A DNA stretch of 35,655 bases from Bradyrhizobium sp. CSA112 (GCF_029051645.1 NZ_JAACFS010000053.1:1-35655), one strand, 5' to 3'; counted from the first letter of the stretch, positions 9,843-18,695 are shown. Program-made: numbers and translations. The notes: generated from the sequence alone by a model not told the origin.

Positions 9843-10940
9843 TTAGCTCGTGACGAAGCGGATATCCGACCGCAGCCACTCGAGGCGCACCTCCTCGCCG
9901 GCTCTGAATGTCTGCTGGCCCGAGGCGACCTGCTCGCGCACGATGACCAAGCTGCGGCCGACGCGCACTTGGTATTTCCGCAATGGTCCGGCATAGAGCA
10001 TATCGTCCACTTTGCCCGTGACCGAATGGCGCAGGTCCGCATCGGCCCTCTTCGGCGCCGCGGGAGCGGTGATGCAGACACGCTCCGGCCGGATCATGGC
10101 CACGGTGCCCAGCGGCTGCGCTGCATCCGCCTCGATCTTGAAATCGCGACTTTCGAGAATGTTGGCCTCGCCCAAAAAATTCGCCACAAACCGCGTCGTC
10201 GGCCGATCGTAGAGGGCTTCCGGGGTATCGGTCTGCTCGATCCGTCCAGCACGCATGACGACGATACGGTCCGATAGCGTGAGAGCCTCCTCCTGGTCAT
10301 GCGTCACGCAAATGGTGGTCTTGCGGAACTCCCTGTGCAGGGCCTTGATCTCGCCCTGCATCTGCTCGCGAAGATTGCGATCGAGCGCGCCGAGCGGCTC
10401 ATCGAGCAGGAGGATCGGCGGATCGCCGATCAGTGCGCGGGCAAGCGCCACGCGCTGCTGCTGCCCGCCGCTCAATTGCGATGGCATGCGGTCGCCGAAA
10501 TCCTTGAGGTGCACGCGCACGAGCATACGGTCGACTCGCCTTGCCCTCTCGGTGGCTTTCATGCCGCGCATTTCGAGCGGAAATTCTAGGTTTCGGCGCA
10601 CCGTGAGATGCGGAAAAAGCGCATAGTTCTGGAAGACGATGCCCTGGTCGCGCCGGTAAGACGGCACTGCGGCCACCGACCTACCAGAAATAAGGATGTC
10701 CCCCTTACTCGGTGCGACGAACCCGGCGAGCAGCATCAGCGCTGTGGTCTTGCCCGAACCACTTGGACCGAGAATGGTCAGGAACTCGCCACGACGAACC
10801 GTCAGTGAAAAGTCTTTCACCGCAGCGACCGTCCCATACAGTTTCGTGACGTCGCAGATTTCGATTTGCGCAGAAACGGAGCTCGTGTCCGATACTTCAG
10901 CCTCTGCAAGCGGGGTTGGGCTTCTCGCATATACAGTCAC
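9843..10940 (-). CDS. ABC transporter ATP-binding protein, PotA-like
   Basis: A 365-residue cytoplasmic ATPase driving the fused permease. Walker A is at residues 58-66 (GPSGSGKTT), the Q-loop at Q104 (VFQNYALFPHLTV), the signature LSGGQ at 156-160 and Walker B at 176-181 (ILLLDE), followed by the D-loop and the switch histidine in ICVTHDQ. The C-terminal 110 residues form the TOBE-like regulatory part (VAMIRPERVCI, then GKVDDMLYAGPLRKYQVRVG) typical of PotA/FbpC-type subunits. I chose the GTG at 10938-10940 because TTGGAG lies 8 bases ahead; the frame is open to an ATG at 11003, but that start has no clear ribosome site. It is the middle gene of the operon, between the binding protein and the permease. 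Confidence 0.9.
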   Translation of the reverse strand: MTVYARSPTPLAEAEVSDTSSVSAQIEICDVTKLYGTVAAVKDFSLTVRRGEFLTILGPSGSGKTTALMLLAGFVAPSKGDILISGRSVAAVPSYRRDQGIVFQNYALFPHLTVRRNLEFPLEMRGMKATERARRVDRMLVRVHLKDFGDRMPSQLSGGQQQRVALARALIGDPPILLLDEPLGALDRNLREQMQGEIKALHREFRKTTICVTHDQEEALTLSDRIVVMRAGRIEQTDTPEALYDRPTTRFVANFLGEANILESRDFKIEADAAQPLGTVAMIRPERVCITAPAAPKRADADLRHSVTGKVDDMLYAGPLRKYQVRVGRSLVIVREQVASGQQTFRAGEEVRLEWLRSDIRFVTS

Positions 10941-11053
10941 AATTTTACTCCAAAACCAGGTCCTTAGCAACGGCCGTGGGCGCGCCGATGTTGCGACGGA
11001 CACGCTGCCGAGCTCACCCCTTCGGAGAACTCACGCAGAGGACAACTGCGAAT

Positions 11054-12160
11054 TTAGCGCACAATCCACGCGTTCCAGCGCTGGATTAGTCGCTGAGAAT
11101 TCGCCAATCCGTCCGATCCGGTCTTAGCGTACCATTCGCCATCTACTGTAAAGCTGCTCGTCATGTAGTCAGGATAGGTGGCGAGTTTGCGGGCCACCTT
11201 CTCGGATATTAGTTCGAAGGCGTTGCGGTTGCTTGGAGATTGCGCGAACAGCTGGGCGAAAGCCGCCTGACGATCGGCGCGGCCGGTGAACGCAATGTAC
11301 CTCTGAGCGTTGTGCGCATTCGGGCTGCCCTTTGGGATGACGTAGTAGTCACAGGTCAGCCTGGCTTGATTCCGATTGATTTCAATAGGCGCGCCCTGAT
11401 CAATCAAGGCAAGTGCCCGCCCGTCATAGGATAACGCGATGTCGGCGACGCCATCGCGCATTATCTGCAGGATCTCGGCCCCACTCGTCCACCACTTGCG
11501 AACGTTCGGCTTGATCTTCTCAAGGCTCGCAAAAGCGCGGTCAATGTCTATCGGATAAAGCGCGTTCGCAGCCACGCCGTCGGCTAGGAGAGCTTCCTCA
11601 AAGGACCCAGGGTAACCGTATTGGCCGCTCGGGAGCGCGCGAACGCCAGGAAAGTTTTCGACGTCCCAGAATTCGGCCCAATGGCTGGGCCGCGGCTTGT
11701 TAGCCGGGAACTTCTTCGTGTTGTAAACCATGTTCGACGAGTAGATATAGCTGCCGAAGCCGAACGAATGCTTGCAGAAGCCTGCGATTGCGTCTAAGTC
11801 CCGCTGGCCGTGAATCGAGTAGTCGATCTTCTCGAGTTGGTCGTTCTCAGCAAGAAGAAGCGCGTTAGCTTGGCCTAGTAGTACTGTGTCGATGGTAACG
11901 TTGTTCGTTTTCACCATGAGCCCAACTTGCGCCGCTCTGATGTCCTGGTAGACGGGCGTGACCTTAATGCCAGTCTCGGCCTCGAAAGGCTTCACAAACG
12001 CGCTCATAACGGCCTCGCCGAAATTGCCGGCGCTCATATTCAGCCTTAACTCACCGGATGACTGCGCCAACACGTGGCTGGCAGTAGAAGACAGCGCACC
12101 GGCAGCGATAGCGGATGACGTCGCCTGCATGAAACGCCTGCGGTTCAAGAAGTGGTTCAC
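11054..12160 (-). CDS. Tat-exported extracellular solute-binding protein (PotD-like) of the ABC operon
   Basis: A 368-residue periplasmic receptor of the PotD/SBP_bac_8 type, first gene of the ABC operon. From the GTG at 12158-12160 (a GAGGAGGGG ribosome site sits just ahead, spacing rather short) the protein begins MNHFLNRRRFMQAT, with arginines at 7-9 followed by F10. A hydrophobic stretch and HVLA-QS follow, with predicted cleavage near residue 32. This is a twin-arginine signal, implying export of a folded protein. The mature part has the class features, for example LNMSAGNFGEAVMSAFVKPF, FEAETGIKVTPVYQD and GSPNAHNAQRYIAF. The frame extends to 12310, but those residues would bury the Tat signal. 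A 113-base gap separates it from the ATPase gene. The ligand is unknown; a polyamine or related cation is the default guess. Confidence 0.88.
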   Translation of the reverse strand: MNHFLNRRRFMQATSSAIAAGALSSTASHVLAQSSGELRLNMSAGNFGEAVMSAFVKPFEAETGIKVTPVYQDIRAAQVGLMVKTNNVTIDTVLLGQANALLLAENDQLEKIDYSIHGQRDLDAIAGFCKHSFGFGSYIYSSNMVYNTKKFPANKPRPSHWAEFWDVENFPGVRALPSGQYGYPGSFEEALLADGVAANALYPIDIDRAFASLEKIKPNVRKWWTSGAEILQIMRDGVADIALSYDGRALALIDQGAPIEINRNQARLTCDYYVIPKGSPNAHNAQRYIAFTGRADRQAAFAQLFAQSPSNRNAFELISEKVARKLATYPDYMTSSFTVDGEWYAKTGSDGLANSQRLIQRWNAWIVR

Positions 12161-12535
12161 GTCCCCTCCTCGGGTTTTCGATTCCGGTCCAGGAACCTTC
12201 TTTCTCAGGTGAATGCTATCGAGTCCTGCAGTCGAATTTCCCGATTTGTGGCTTTCTGTAGCCGAAATTCTGCGCCTGCTCGACGCGACGTAGGCTTGTC
12301 GACACCGCAAGCGCTGTGCTGCCTACCAAAGACCGATACAGGTGTTTGCGATTGGACGGCAGATGGGCGGGCGCAGATTGGTCCAACGCCGCGTCTCAAC
12401 GCGATCCATGACATCGCCAATCTCGACCACAGGAGCAAGCGAAACGGACGTGCCGTTGGCATAGAGCTCCGTACTTGTCTTCCTTTAATACTCTTCGCGT
12501 CTCGACGATCGACGGCCCCCTGTCGGCCCCCCCGG
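12161..12535. other. upstream region of the ABC operon, no gene
   Basis: This stretch should contain the promoter of the binding-protein gene. No intact ORF with recognisable content is present on either strand and I could not place promoter elements with confidence. Its far edge merges into an IS5 remnant. Confidence 0.4.
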
Positions 12536-12720
12536 AATCGGCCGGGAACATGACGCTCTTGGGCTACACCGTTGTATCGACGATGACGCGGTTGACGTCG
12601 ACGAGCTTGATGCCTTGGGTCTTGGTCGCAGCCGAAAGGCTCTCCTGATTGGGCTCTGCAGCCGCTCAGCGCCACTGCGCGTAGACATAGAACTCGTCCA
12701 GGCCGATTTCTGGGTTGATA
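12536..12720 (-). pseudogene. IS5-family transposase fragment with in-frame stop
   Basis: The minus strand reads ESLSAATKTQGIKLVDVNRV, IVDTTV, a TAG in place of the usual Gln, then PKSVMFPAD. This matches the first catalytic Asp region of the IS5 type seen at the left edge (that copy has ESLSVATRTKAIKP just before the window ends). Only about 50-60 codons remain, with a stop inside. It is debris between the ABC operon and the enoyl-CoA hydratase gene. Confidence 0.6.
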
Positions 12721-12738
12721 CATCATTGTCGCCACGAG

Positions 12739-13551
12739 TTATTCATAATTCTTGAACCGGGCATCCCTCCATTTCAAAGCTTCCTTTACGCCTTTCTCCA
12801 GGCGAATTCGCTCGAATTCTTCTTGTTCCCGGGGCATGATCCCTTGGATCATCGCACAGGCCTCGACCCCGTAGGCCAACGCCGCGCGGAAGCCCATAAT
12901 CTCGTAGGTTTGATTGACCGCCCTTTTGTCCCACTGCAGGCACTCTATTGCGACCATCGACATGCGTTTGGCTATCTTCGTTGTCTCCGCTCGAAGCCGA
13001 CCTTTCGGAAACACCCGGTTCACGAGCCCCATCTCCTTCGCCTCATTGGCCCCGATCGTGTCGCCGGTATAGAGTAGTTCGCGGGAGCGCGCGCCGATGA
13101 TCCAAGGCAGGGCGAGCGTCGGCACGCCGGCCGAGAATCTACTCTCGACCGCGCCAAGTTTGGAATCCTCAGAACAGTATCGGATGTCGCACATTTGGGC
13201 GAACTCGAACGCTCCGGCGAGACAGTACCCCTCGATCTGCGCGATGACCGGCTTGGAGCAGGCCCAAACCGTGTAGCAGAAGTCGAGATTTGCGGCCTCC
13301 CGATTGCGCCAATCCGCAATCGACCCTTGGGGGATATCAGGGGCTCCAAGGTCAAAGCCGGTGGAAAAGGCCTTACCCCCAGCACCGGTTACGATGATCA
13401 CCCGGATATCCTTGTCGTCGGCCGCCTTGGCGATCGCGGTCCTGAACTCCTTCTGCATTACCGAGCTGATCGCGTTGTGGCGGTTCGGGTCGTTGAAGGT
13501 GATCGTCGCGACCCGCTCGTCGATCTCGTATTTCAGAAACTGAAAGTTCAT
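12739..13551 (-). CDS. enoyl-CoA hydratase/isomerase family protein
   Basis: A 270-residue crotonase-fold enzyme, expected to hydrate or isomerise a 2-enoyl-CoA in acyl-CoA catabolism. Oxyanion-hole motifs are present: GGKAFSTGFDL at about 58-68 and EGYCLAGAFEFAQMCDIRYC at about 107-126. E116 and E136 (KLGAVESRF) sit at or near the two positions that carry the catalytic glutamates in enoyl-CoA hydratases. The ATG at 13549-13551 gives an N-terminus typical of the family (FQFLKYEIDERVATITFNDP); the open frame runs to 13632, but those residues overlap the preceding gene's end. The ribosome site is weak. The broken ATP-grasp acyl-CoA synthetase ends 19 bases upstream, suggesting a former two-gene operon and possible reliance on translational coupling. 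The substrate is not predictable from sequence. Confidence 0.88.
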   Translation of the reverse strand: MNFQFLKYEIDERVATITFNDPNRHNAISSVMQKEFRTAIAKAADDKDIRVIIVTGAGGKAFSTGFDLGAPDIPQGSIADWRNREAANLDFCYTVWACSKPVIAQIEGYCLAGAFEFAQMCDIRYCSEDSKLGAVESRFSAGVPTLALPWIIGARSRELLYTGDTIGANEAKEMGLVNRVFPKGRLRAETTKIAKRMSMVAIECLQWDKRAVNQTYEIMGFRAALAYGVEACAMIQGIMPREQEEFERIRLEKGVKEALKWRDARFKNYE

Positions 13552-13570
13552 GATGGCTGTTTCGTTTGCG

Positions 13571-14090
13571 TCATTGAACCTCTGACGTCTGATTGATCGC
13601 CACGACGGACTCCAGGAGCACGTCCGCGCCACAAGGGACTGATCTCGGTCGTGGCGAAGATCTCTTGGGTGGCTTCTCCGAAAACCCGCCAGGGCCGAGA
13701 TGCCGGCGGCTGGGGCGTCAAGGTCGAAAGGCCCTTTCCGCGCACGCCGCGCAGCAATCTCATCGGCGCGTTTTCGGCCAGCATCCCGCCTACGCTCACG
13801 ACAACGAGGCTCCCGAAATGGGGCTTATTCTGAATGCCGAGGACCAGCTCGACTCCCGATCCAACGACTGACTGCCCGACAATGCAGGCTCGCGGGTGTC
13901 TGCCAGCATGACGCGACCGCGCGTCTTGCAACGAGGCGCATGCCTCAGCGACGGAGTTAGGATCCTCGATGCCCAGGCGTGTGAGCCCGATCTCCATCCT
14001 GTGCGGCAGGTTCGGCGAAATTCCTTTCAGGACCACGGGAAAACTCAAGAACGGCCCCATCGCAACAGCTTGCTGCGCACTGGTCGCGAT
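13571..14090 (-). pseudogene. ATP-grasp domain of an NDP-forming acyl-CoA synthetase, remnant
   Basis: The minus frame reads FLSFPVVLKGISPNLPHRME, IGLTRLGIEDPNSVAEACAS, then VVGSGVELVLGIQNKPHFGS and LVVVSVGGMLAENAPMRLLR, the ATP-grasp (beta-like) domain of ADP-forming acyl-CoA/acetyl-CoA synthetases. Near 13720 the frame shifts to DAPAAGISALAG and then to a tail ending VVAINQTSEVQ at TGA 13571-13573. The CoA-binding and ligase domains (about 450 residues) are missing upstream. The remaining stop is 19 bases before the enoyl-CoA hydratase start. It was probably an acyl-CoA-activating enzyme working with that hydratase. Confidence 0.75.
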
Positions 14091-14244
14091 GTGGCAAGGG
14101 ACTATCCCTCGTGGCGAATCTCGTCGAGCGCAGTGCAGTCGATCCGCTCGCGATCGGAGCACTTGGCGACTAGCAATTCTTTTTGCTCTTCGGCCTGGAC
14201 GTGCAGCTTTTGACACCTCAAATGTCCGAAATACGCGCTCAGCT

Positions 14245-14537
14245 CTAGGAACTCGAGCTTGTGTCCGGATTGTCCAAGGTGAAACCGGAGCCTTCCAGCG
14301 CCAGCACGATGTCGATCGCAGTGCCGGCGAGATCCTTGTGGCTCTTGTTGTCGACGGAAATCTGACGCTGCCTCGTTCGATCTCGGTCTTGTCAGGTTTC
14401 GCCTGTTTGGCGAGACGATCATAAATTTGAATCCGGCGCAGGCGTCTGCCTCGACAGTGATCCGCAGAGCGCTCGTCGGCTCCCGAGGAGGTCGCGCTCT
14501 TTAACGACTTCACCGCGCTGTCGGTCAGGTTGGCCAT
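14245..14537 (-). pseudogene. HesB/IscA-type iron-sulfur carrier, frameshifted remnant
   Basis: The ATG at 14535-14537 starts ANLTDSAVKSLKSATSSGAD. After a frame change comes LRITVEADACAGFKFMI, where the family has a conserved Cys in GGCAGF. A later frame gives FRRQQ, then VDNKSHKDLAGTAIDIVLAL, EGSGFTLDNPDTSSSS and a TAG at 14245. The second and third conserved cysteines (normally in SCSCG after NPNA) are replaced by serines and a stop. The length, about 97 codons, is close to the family norm of about 107. Homologous genes (iscN/iscA type) sit beside nif genes in rhizobia, so this may be a ghost of a nitrogen-fixation cluster. It is inactive. Confidence 0.65.
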
Positions 14538-14699
14538 CGTTCGCCCTCGCTGCTCGCGTCTATTCAGGACGAGTCCAGCAAGTCCCATGCCAGCCAGCAT
14601 GCGGCCAAAAAGGCTACGCTTTGCGGGCAAGTCCGGTTTGCTTTACGACACGTGTCGGATTTCAGACACGGGACTGGCGGCGCCCGGAACAATCGGGCC

Positions 14700-15230
14700 A
14701 ACTCGACTGCCGCGAATGCTTCGCATTTGTTGGCAATTCCCACCGAACGACGTCGCGTTTGACTTTCAAGAGACGCGCAATCAACTGCGTCGCGTCGTGA
14801 GGCGCCTCGCGCGATCGGCGTATCACCAGCTCTTCTTAGACGGGCTCCGGATCCAAGGCGGCGGTGATCTCCGTCGAAGAGTATGATTTTCGACTGCACG
14901 ATCAAGCGCACGCAAACCGCGCGTTGCTTCTGGCCGCCTGAGAGCTGCGCAGGCACGCTTTCATCTTGTCGCCCGGTCGGCTCTCTCCAGGGTCGCGTTG
15001 GCGCAACGTTCGGTTTCTTGACGCGGTACGCGGCGCGCGCGCGTTTTCGAGCCAGCCGACATCGTCGAGGGCAGCTTCTGCGAAACAGGTTGAAAGCTGG
15101 AACAGTATGCCGACGTTCGTGCGAATTCTGCAAAGGTCACTTCGCCTGCCAGCACCAGCCCGTTCTCGTACGCGATAGGTTGATCCTGATGTCCCCCGAG
15201 TCGATGAACTCAAGCGCGTCATAAATGAGC
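14700..15230 (-). pseudogene. polar amino-acid ABC transporter ATPase (GlnQ-like), frameshifted remnant
   Basis: Pieces in three minus frames line up in family order: LEFIDSGDIRIN near 15200; RIRTNVGILFQLSTCF near 15130, corresponding to the Q-loop; a RARRVPRQETERCANATLER helical region; VPAQLSGGQKQRAVCVRLIV near 14950, with the ABC signature and the following helix; and KIILFD near 14880, the start of Walker B. The Walker A region is not recognisable. Beyond Walker B only weak similarity remains. It is clearly dead. The segments upstream (15231-15620) may hold more of it but are too worn to read. Confidence 0.6.
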
Positions 15231-15622
15231 TTCTCCTGCAAGACGCCGAAGCTCCAAAACTCTTCGAAATACGGTCAGCTTAGATTGGGGAGCCGTTCGA
15301 TGTAGCAGGCTCGGCCGGCTTGGTCGGTTAGTCCGATCGCGATGCTGGAAAATGCTTGTTAAACATCGCGCTCGAGCACACCTCACCAGCCGGCCCGACG
15401 AAAACTTCAGGCAGCCAGCGCCGTCTCGACTACGTTCACCCAATGACTGATCCGCAAGCCGGGGCTTCGCCACTGAAATGATATGCAGGGCGGTGCAGGC
15501 AAGCGATCGGTCCGCTACCTAGAAATAAGAGCGCCCGGCCGAGGCTCGACGTAGTGCCGACCGAAGGCGTCGCCGCGGGATCCAGAAGTTGATCAAGGGA
15601 TCGACCCGGCCGTTGCGCGGAA
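15231..15622. other. degenerate stretch between two pseudogenes
   Basis: No gene can be named. Short protein-like runs on the minus strand (for example FEEFWSFGVLQEKLIYDALE near 15220-15280) suggest worn coding DNA, but frames change too often to identify it. Confidence 0.35.
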
Positions 15623-15870
15623 TTACGTGTGCACTCCGGACCACTCCGCCAGGAGTCGCGCCACCTCCGGAACGATCTGCAGCGCATCGCCGGCGCTCCG
15701 GAGATCGGCGATCTCGAAGATCGGCGCCGCTCTGTCCGAATTGATCGCGATGATGATCTCCGCCTTCTTCGTGCTGATCAGGTGTGGATGGCGCAGCTGA
15801 TCCTCACCGCGATCTATACGCCCGGTCTCACGCTCTTGCCCGTCTGCCGGATCTGCGCCGAGTAGGGTCT
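15623..15870 (-). pseudogene. electron transfer flavoprotein alpha subunit (FixB/EtfA type), C-terminal remnant
   Basis: The minus strand gives RQTGKSVRPGV then IAVRISCAIHT in one frame and, in the next, KAEIIIAINSDRAAPIFEIA followed by DLRSAGDALQIVPEVARLLA. This is the FAD-binding C-terminal domain of ETF alpha (family pattern GQTGK-V-P-LYIA-GISGA-QH followed by AIN-D--APIF--AD---GD---IVP). It ends at TAA 15623-15625. A frameshift separates the two parts and the N-terminal domain is gone. Both FixB of nitrogen fixation and housekeeping or catabolic EtfA carry this domain, so the origin cannot be decided. Confidence 0.65.
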
Positions 15871-15954
15871 CCACCCGGTGTCGACGGCCGCGGGGGGCTA
15901 GCGCCGACCCCGGCGTGAGCGGCGTTGGGATCACGGCGCGAGACGCTCCACCAG

Positions 15955-16200
15955 CTTGCGCCGAGCGCACCTATTTCGACAAGGACCATCGCGGCCACGA
16001 ATCGGAAAACCCGCGCCGCGTCTTCACTCAGGTCAGAAGCGCGGTCTATTCGGTGTAATCAAACGCGAGCTCAGGCGCGCCGCGCAGCCGTCGAGCCGGT
16101 GATAGGGTCCACATGAAGACCGACGGACAGCTTGGCCGCTGCTATCTCAAGCGCCTGGAGGCGATGCGGCCAACGTCGCTCTCCGCCTTGATGCGCGCTT
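15955..16200 (+). pseudogene. IS5-family transposase C-terminal fragment
   Basis: The plus strand reads RTYFDKDHRGHESENPRRVF, then across frame changes GLFGVIKRELRR, AAVEPVIG and MKTDGQLGRCYLK. This is the region around the last catalytic Glu and C-terminal helix of an IS5-group transposase, of the same type as the partial element at 1-439. It has several frameshifts and ends abruptly near 16195, where an oppositely oriented fragment begins. Confidence 0.7.
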
Positions 16201-16270
16201 GACCAGCTTGGCATCGGTCAGGAAGGTAATGGCCTCGGCCGAAGTCATTGAGCGGAAGTCGATGTTTCGC
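16180..16270 (-). pseudogene. short IS5-type transposase fragment, opposite orientation
   Basis: The minus strand reads SMTSAEAITFLTDAKLVKRA, matching the segment after the first catalytic Asp in the same IS5 type (compare PKSVMFPAD near 12.55 kb). It meets the plus-strand C-terminal fragment tail to tail, so two copies recombined or one inverted internally. Confidence 0.5.
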
Positions 16271-16462
16271 GCGAGCCTGGGTTTGAGATTGCAAGTTTAC
16301 GAAAGTTGAAGAGTGCCGGTGCCCTGATCATGGCCGAGTGCACACGTCTTTGGATGCCCGCGCCCTGCAACGAAGTAGGGCCCGTGGTGATAGGGCAGGA
16401 TACCGAGAGCGCGATAGTGGAAGCGGCCGGATCACCAGACGCGGTTGTGCGCACGTGCTGGT

Positions 16463-17323
16463 TCAGCGTCGCTCGCGCACCGAGCCTTCCTGGGCTACGG
16501 ACACCACCAGCGTGCCGTCAGGCTTGAAGATCAGGCCGCGCGTGAGGCCTCTTCCGCCTTGCGCGCTCGGTGATTCCTTGGCGTAGAGCAGCCAGTCGTC
16601 GGCGCAGAACGGGCGGTGAAACCACATTGCGTGGTCGAGGCTTCCCGCTATCATCCGCTCGTCCAACAGCGTGCGGCCGTACCGCGCCATGACTGTATCG
16701 AGCAGAGAGAAATCCGAGGCATAGGCCAGCGCGCACATATGAAGTGCCGGATCATCGGGCAGCTTCGCGGCGGTCTTAATCCAAATGTGAATGCGGCCGT
16801 CGTCGATTTTTTGGCCAATATAACGGTCGATTTCGACCGGGCGCAATTCAACCGGACCATCAGACCCATAATAGTGACGAATCATTTCCGGCAACTCGAG
16901 AAACATCGGTTGCTTGGACAATTCCCTCACCGTGAATTCTTCCGGGGGCGGCACGTTGGGTATCTTGTCTTGATGGTCGAAGGCGCCCTGCTCCTCGGCA
17001 TGGAAGGACACCATTGTGGAGAAGATCGCGTTGCCGTGCTGGATCGCTGTGACGCGCCGGGTTGAGTAGCTCTTGCCATCGCGCAGCCGTTCCACCTGGT
17101 ACAGGATCGGCACCTGCGGTTCGCCGGGTTGCATGAAATAGCAGTGCAGCGAATGCGGTAGGCGGCCCTCGACCGTGCGGCATGCGGCCACCATCGCCTG
17201 CCCGATTAGCTGGCCGCCGAACACCCGTTGCGAGCTGGTGTTCGGACTCTTACCGCGAAACAGGTTCACCTCGATCGGTTCGAGGTCGAGGATAGCGAGC
17301 AGGTCGATGTGGTTTTTGGGCAT
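16463..17323 (-). CDS. tesB: acyl-CoA thioesterase II (TesB family)
   Basis: A 286-residue double-hotdog thioesterase that hydrolyses acyl-CoA to free acid and CoA, cytoplasmic. Length equals Escherichia coli TesB. The catalytic positions fall at the same numbers: D204 (YASDFSLLDT), S228 where TesB has Thr (AGSLDHAMWFH) and Q278 (VAQEG). Other family signatures are RVFGGQLIGQAMVAA at 33-47, SLHCYFMQPGEPQVPILYQV at 58-77 and DHAMWFHRPFCADDWLLY at 230-247. I chose the ATG at 17321-17323 for this length match; the frame is open to 17506 but the extra residues are unlike the family, and no strong ribosome site is seen at either start. It stands alone, flanked by IS debris. It may serve CoA recycling together with the nearby hydratases, but that link is inferred. 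Confidence 0.92.
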   Translation of the reverse strand: MPKNHIDLLAILDLEPIEVNLFRGKSPNTSSQRVFGGQLIGQAMVAACRTVEGRLPHSLHCYFMQPGEPQVPILYQVERLRDGKSYSTRRVTAIQHGNAIFSTMVSFHAEEQGAFDHQDKIPNVPPPEEFTVRELSKQPMFLELPEMIRHYYGSDGPVELRPVEIDRYIGQKIDDGRIHIWIKTAAKLPDDPALHMCALAYASDFSLLDTVMARYGRTLLDERMIAGSLDHAMWFHRPFCADDWLLYAKESPSAQGGRGLTRGLIFKPDGTLVVSVAQEGSVRERR

Positions 17324-17952
17324 TGGCGTGTATTCAGTTTCTTCGGCATTATTTCGGAGTTGCCACAACCATGAACTGACATCTTGACATCCCGGGGCGG
17401 CTCTTTCGAGCCGTCCTCGAATCACGTATCGGACCGTTGGGCCCTTGTTTCGTCCGTCTCTCGCGTTCCTGGAGACGCAGCCGACCTTAAGTTGGCGGAA
17501 TCGCACTCAACCGGTGCGCGCCGTCTACGGCATTCATTTGGATGAAATCGAGACGTTTCATTTGGACTCCTGGGCAGGGACTGCGAGAACGCGATTCTGG
17601 TAACGGGTCCATCACGTCAGAGCAATCGGCGTGCCGTAAAAAGCAGCTGTGCGGGCCGCAATTGGAAAGGCGGAAATCCATGCGCTTCATGCCGCACCCG
17701 TGGAACGTTGACATCTTAGTGTCGGGCTCCGGACATTGACGTTTTAAACTGGACACGGGTGAACACGATAATAAGGCACCTGAAACGACAGCGGTCGGTC
17801 GTGTCCCCTGTGATGGTGTAGCTCGGTAGAGCAAAGCCGTCCGCACGCGCGCCCTCAAATAGCGCTGTTGCGGCGAACGGCCTTGCGGTGGTTACCGGCG
17901 ATTCGCCGGTAGGGTCGGGTTGCTGAAACCAACCTGATTCGAGGAACCACCG
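17324..17952. other. gene-free stretch upstream of tesB
   Basis: No gene with recognisable content is present. A tRNA-like D-arm phrase (GTGTAGCTCGGTAGAGCA) occurs at 17816-17833 but no tRNA can be folded around it. The right end merges into the 5' flank of the IS256 remnant. Confidence 0.45.
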
Positions 17953-18695
17953 ATGACCGACGAGAGATGAACCTGCGGACGCTCGTGGAGAAGACCCTGA
18001 TACGGATCTGCCGCGCGAGATTATCGGCTTTGCCGCCGAGCGGCTGATGGAGCTGGAAGTCGAAAGCCAGACCGGGGCAACCTATGGCGAGAAGAGCCCC
18101 GAGCGTCTGGCACAACGCAAACGGCTACCGCGACCGGACCTGGGAGCCGGGTCGAACTGCGCATCCCAAGCTGCGCAAGGGCTCCTACTTCCCTGGCTTC
18201 CTGGAGCCCCGCCGCATGGCCGACAAGGCGCTCACCGCGATGGTGCAGGAAGGCTATGTGCAGCGCGTCTTGACCCGCTCGGTGGACGATCTGGTGCAGG
18301 CAATGGGCATGAGCGGCATCTCCAAGAGCCAGGTGAGCCGGTTCTGTGCCGAGATCGACGATAAGGTGAAGGCGTTCCTCGCCCGTCCGATCGAGGGCGA
18401 CTGGCCGTATTTGTGGATCGACGCCACTTACGTGAAGGTGCGCCAGAATGGCCGCATCGTTCGGTCGCGGTGATCGTTGCGGTTTCGTCAACTGTGACGG
18501 CCGGCGCGAAGTTCTCGGCATGGACATTGGCCCCTCCGAAGCCGAGACGTTCTGGACGGCGTTCCTGCGCAGCTCGCGCGCCACGGCCTGCGCGGCGTCG
18601 AGCTGGTGGTGTCCGATGGACGTGAGGGCATCAAGGCCACTGTCACCAAGGTGCTCAACGCCAGTCGGCAGCGTTGCCGCGTGGGGTCGTTGAAG
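17953..18695 (+). pseudogene. IS256-family (Mutator) transposase, frameshifted and truncated
   Basis: An ATG at 17953 begins MTDER, followed by a stop and then NLRTLVEKT in the next frame. Later frames give DLPREIIGFAAERLMELEVE, NGYRDRTWEP, RKGSYFPGFLEPRRMADKAL, SVDDLVQAMGMSGISKSQVS and YLWIDATYVKVRQNGRIV (first catalytic Asp). Beyond a break near 18470 come DGRREVLGMDIGPSEAETFW and ELVVSDGREGIKATVTKVLN (second Asp). The protein stops near 18695, so the last catalytic residue and the C-terminus are missing. At least four frame changes are present. It is adjacent to the oppositely oriented IS1182 remnant. Confidence 0.85.

Noticed and set aside
17800..17880. Possible tRNA (phrase GTGTAGCTCGGTAGAGCA)
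   Set aside because: The D-loop is too short, and no anticodon stem, T-arm or acceptor pairing can be formed around it.
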